Positions 5,152 through 5,361 of a stretch of 5,361 nt of DNA are shown in pieces (position 1 is the stretch's first letter; every line of letters begins with the position of its first letter). The notes below the pieces were generated by a model. The model was not told the DNA's origin. It did no database searches and saw only the letters and a list, made by a program, of their open reading frames with translations. Source of the DNA: JASJBU01 sp965372385 (GTDB lineage: Bacteria > Pseudomonadota > Gammaproteobacteria > Chromatiales > Chromatiaceae); assembly GCA_965372385.1 (NCBI GenBank), contig CBDVCD010000248.1, positions 1-5,361 of the forward strand, written 5' to 3'. Made by a program: the position numbers and the translations under genes.

Positions 5152-5361
5152 CCAATACCCAGCCTGTTCAGTTGATCAATAATCTTTCCGAAATCTTTGT
5201 TGCCATGCTTTCATCAGCTGGTGCATTGCCTCAGTCAGAAAGGATTACCCTCGCTCCAATTGGGCAATAGAGTACATTGTTACAGCTAGTGGTAAATCTT
5301 GCTAGAGACCTAACCCGAGAGACTGCAACTTTACAGACACGCATGATCTGAATACTCTGGC
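5152..5361. other. Upstream region of the DUF2238-DUF1499 operon; no gene seen
   Basis: No convincing coding region is visible on either strand. On the minus strand a 16-codon frame runs from an ATG at 5226 to a TGA at 5176-5178 (MHQLMKAWQQRFRKDY). It has GAGG only 2 nt from its ATG and ends 24 nt before the DUF2238 start; it could be a chance frame or a small leader. A TTGATCAA palindrome lies at 5172-5179. I could not pick out a confident -35/-10 pair. Confidence 0.4.

Overview
The window reads as ordinary chromosomal DNA of a Gram-negative bacterium, most likely a gammaproteobacterium. The protein styles (MAPEG, NTF2-like, GxSG rhomboid, DUF1499, YjdF/DUF2238) and the moderate GC content fit that group. 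The intergenic GTAG/GTGGGC-type inverted repeat resembles elements I associate with environmental Gammaproteobacteria. This assignment is inference, because there is no rRNA or marker gene to fix it. I found no phage, transposase, CRISPR, tRNA or rRNA signature.

Layout, left to right. (1) A plus-strand pair occupies 2-845: the C-terminal part of a MAPEG-family membrane protein (its 5' end lies outside the window), then 10 nt later a complete small NTF2/SnoaL-like protein, probably cotranscribed. (2) A convergent non-coding stretch (846-1080) holds the most striking DNA structure here. It is a perfect 19-bp-stem palindrome (917-959) followed after one base by an 82-bp element with 21-bp imperfect terminal inverted repeats (961-1042), which carries a 13-nt tandem duplication at its right end. 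(3) A minus-strand gene (1081-1764) encodes a Lys/Ala/Arg-rich protein with a histone H1-like basic N-terminus, a long helical middle, a second basic patch and an acidic tail. It is probably a nucleoid-associated protein. (4) An AT-rich divergent intergenic region (1765-2029) must carry the promoters of that gene and of the next one. (5) A plus-strand rhomboid intramembrane serine protease (2030-2722) has all expected catalytic motifs and an acidic cytoplasmic-type tail. (6) A plus-strand four-domain S1 RNA-binding protein (2826-4028) is preceded by a candidate extended -10 promoter. (7) A minus-strand two-gene operon follows, read from the right: a YjdF/DUF2238 polytopic membrane protein (5151-4528), then a membrane-anchored DUF1499 protein (4515-4051). 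The latter converges on the S1 gene with only 22 nt between stop codons. (8) The last 210 nt are upstream DNA of that operon with no convincing gene.

The genes do not form one obvious pathway. Three of the seven proteins are clearly integral membrane proteins and a fourth has an N-terminal membrane anchor. The S1-like and histone-like proteins are nucleic-acid binders. I did not find a convincing new multi-gene system. The best leads are the composite palindromic element, the histone-like coiled-coil protein, and the DUF2238-DUF1499 pair of unknown function.
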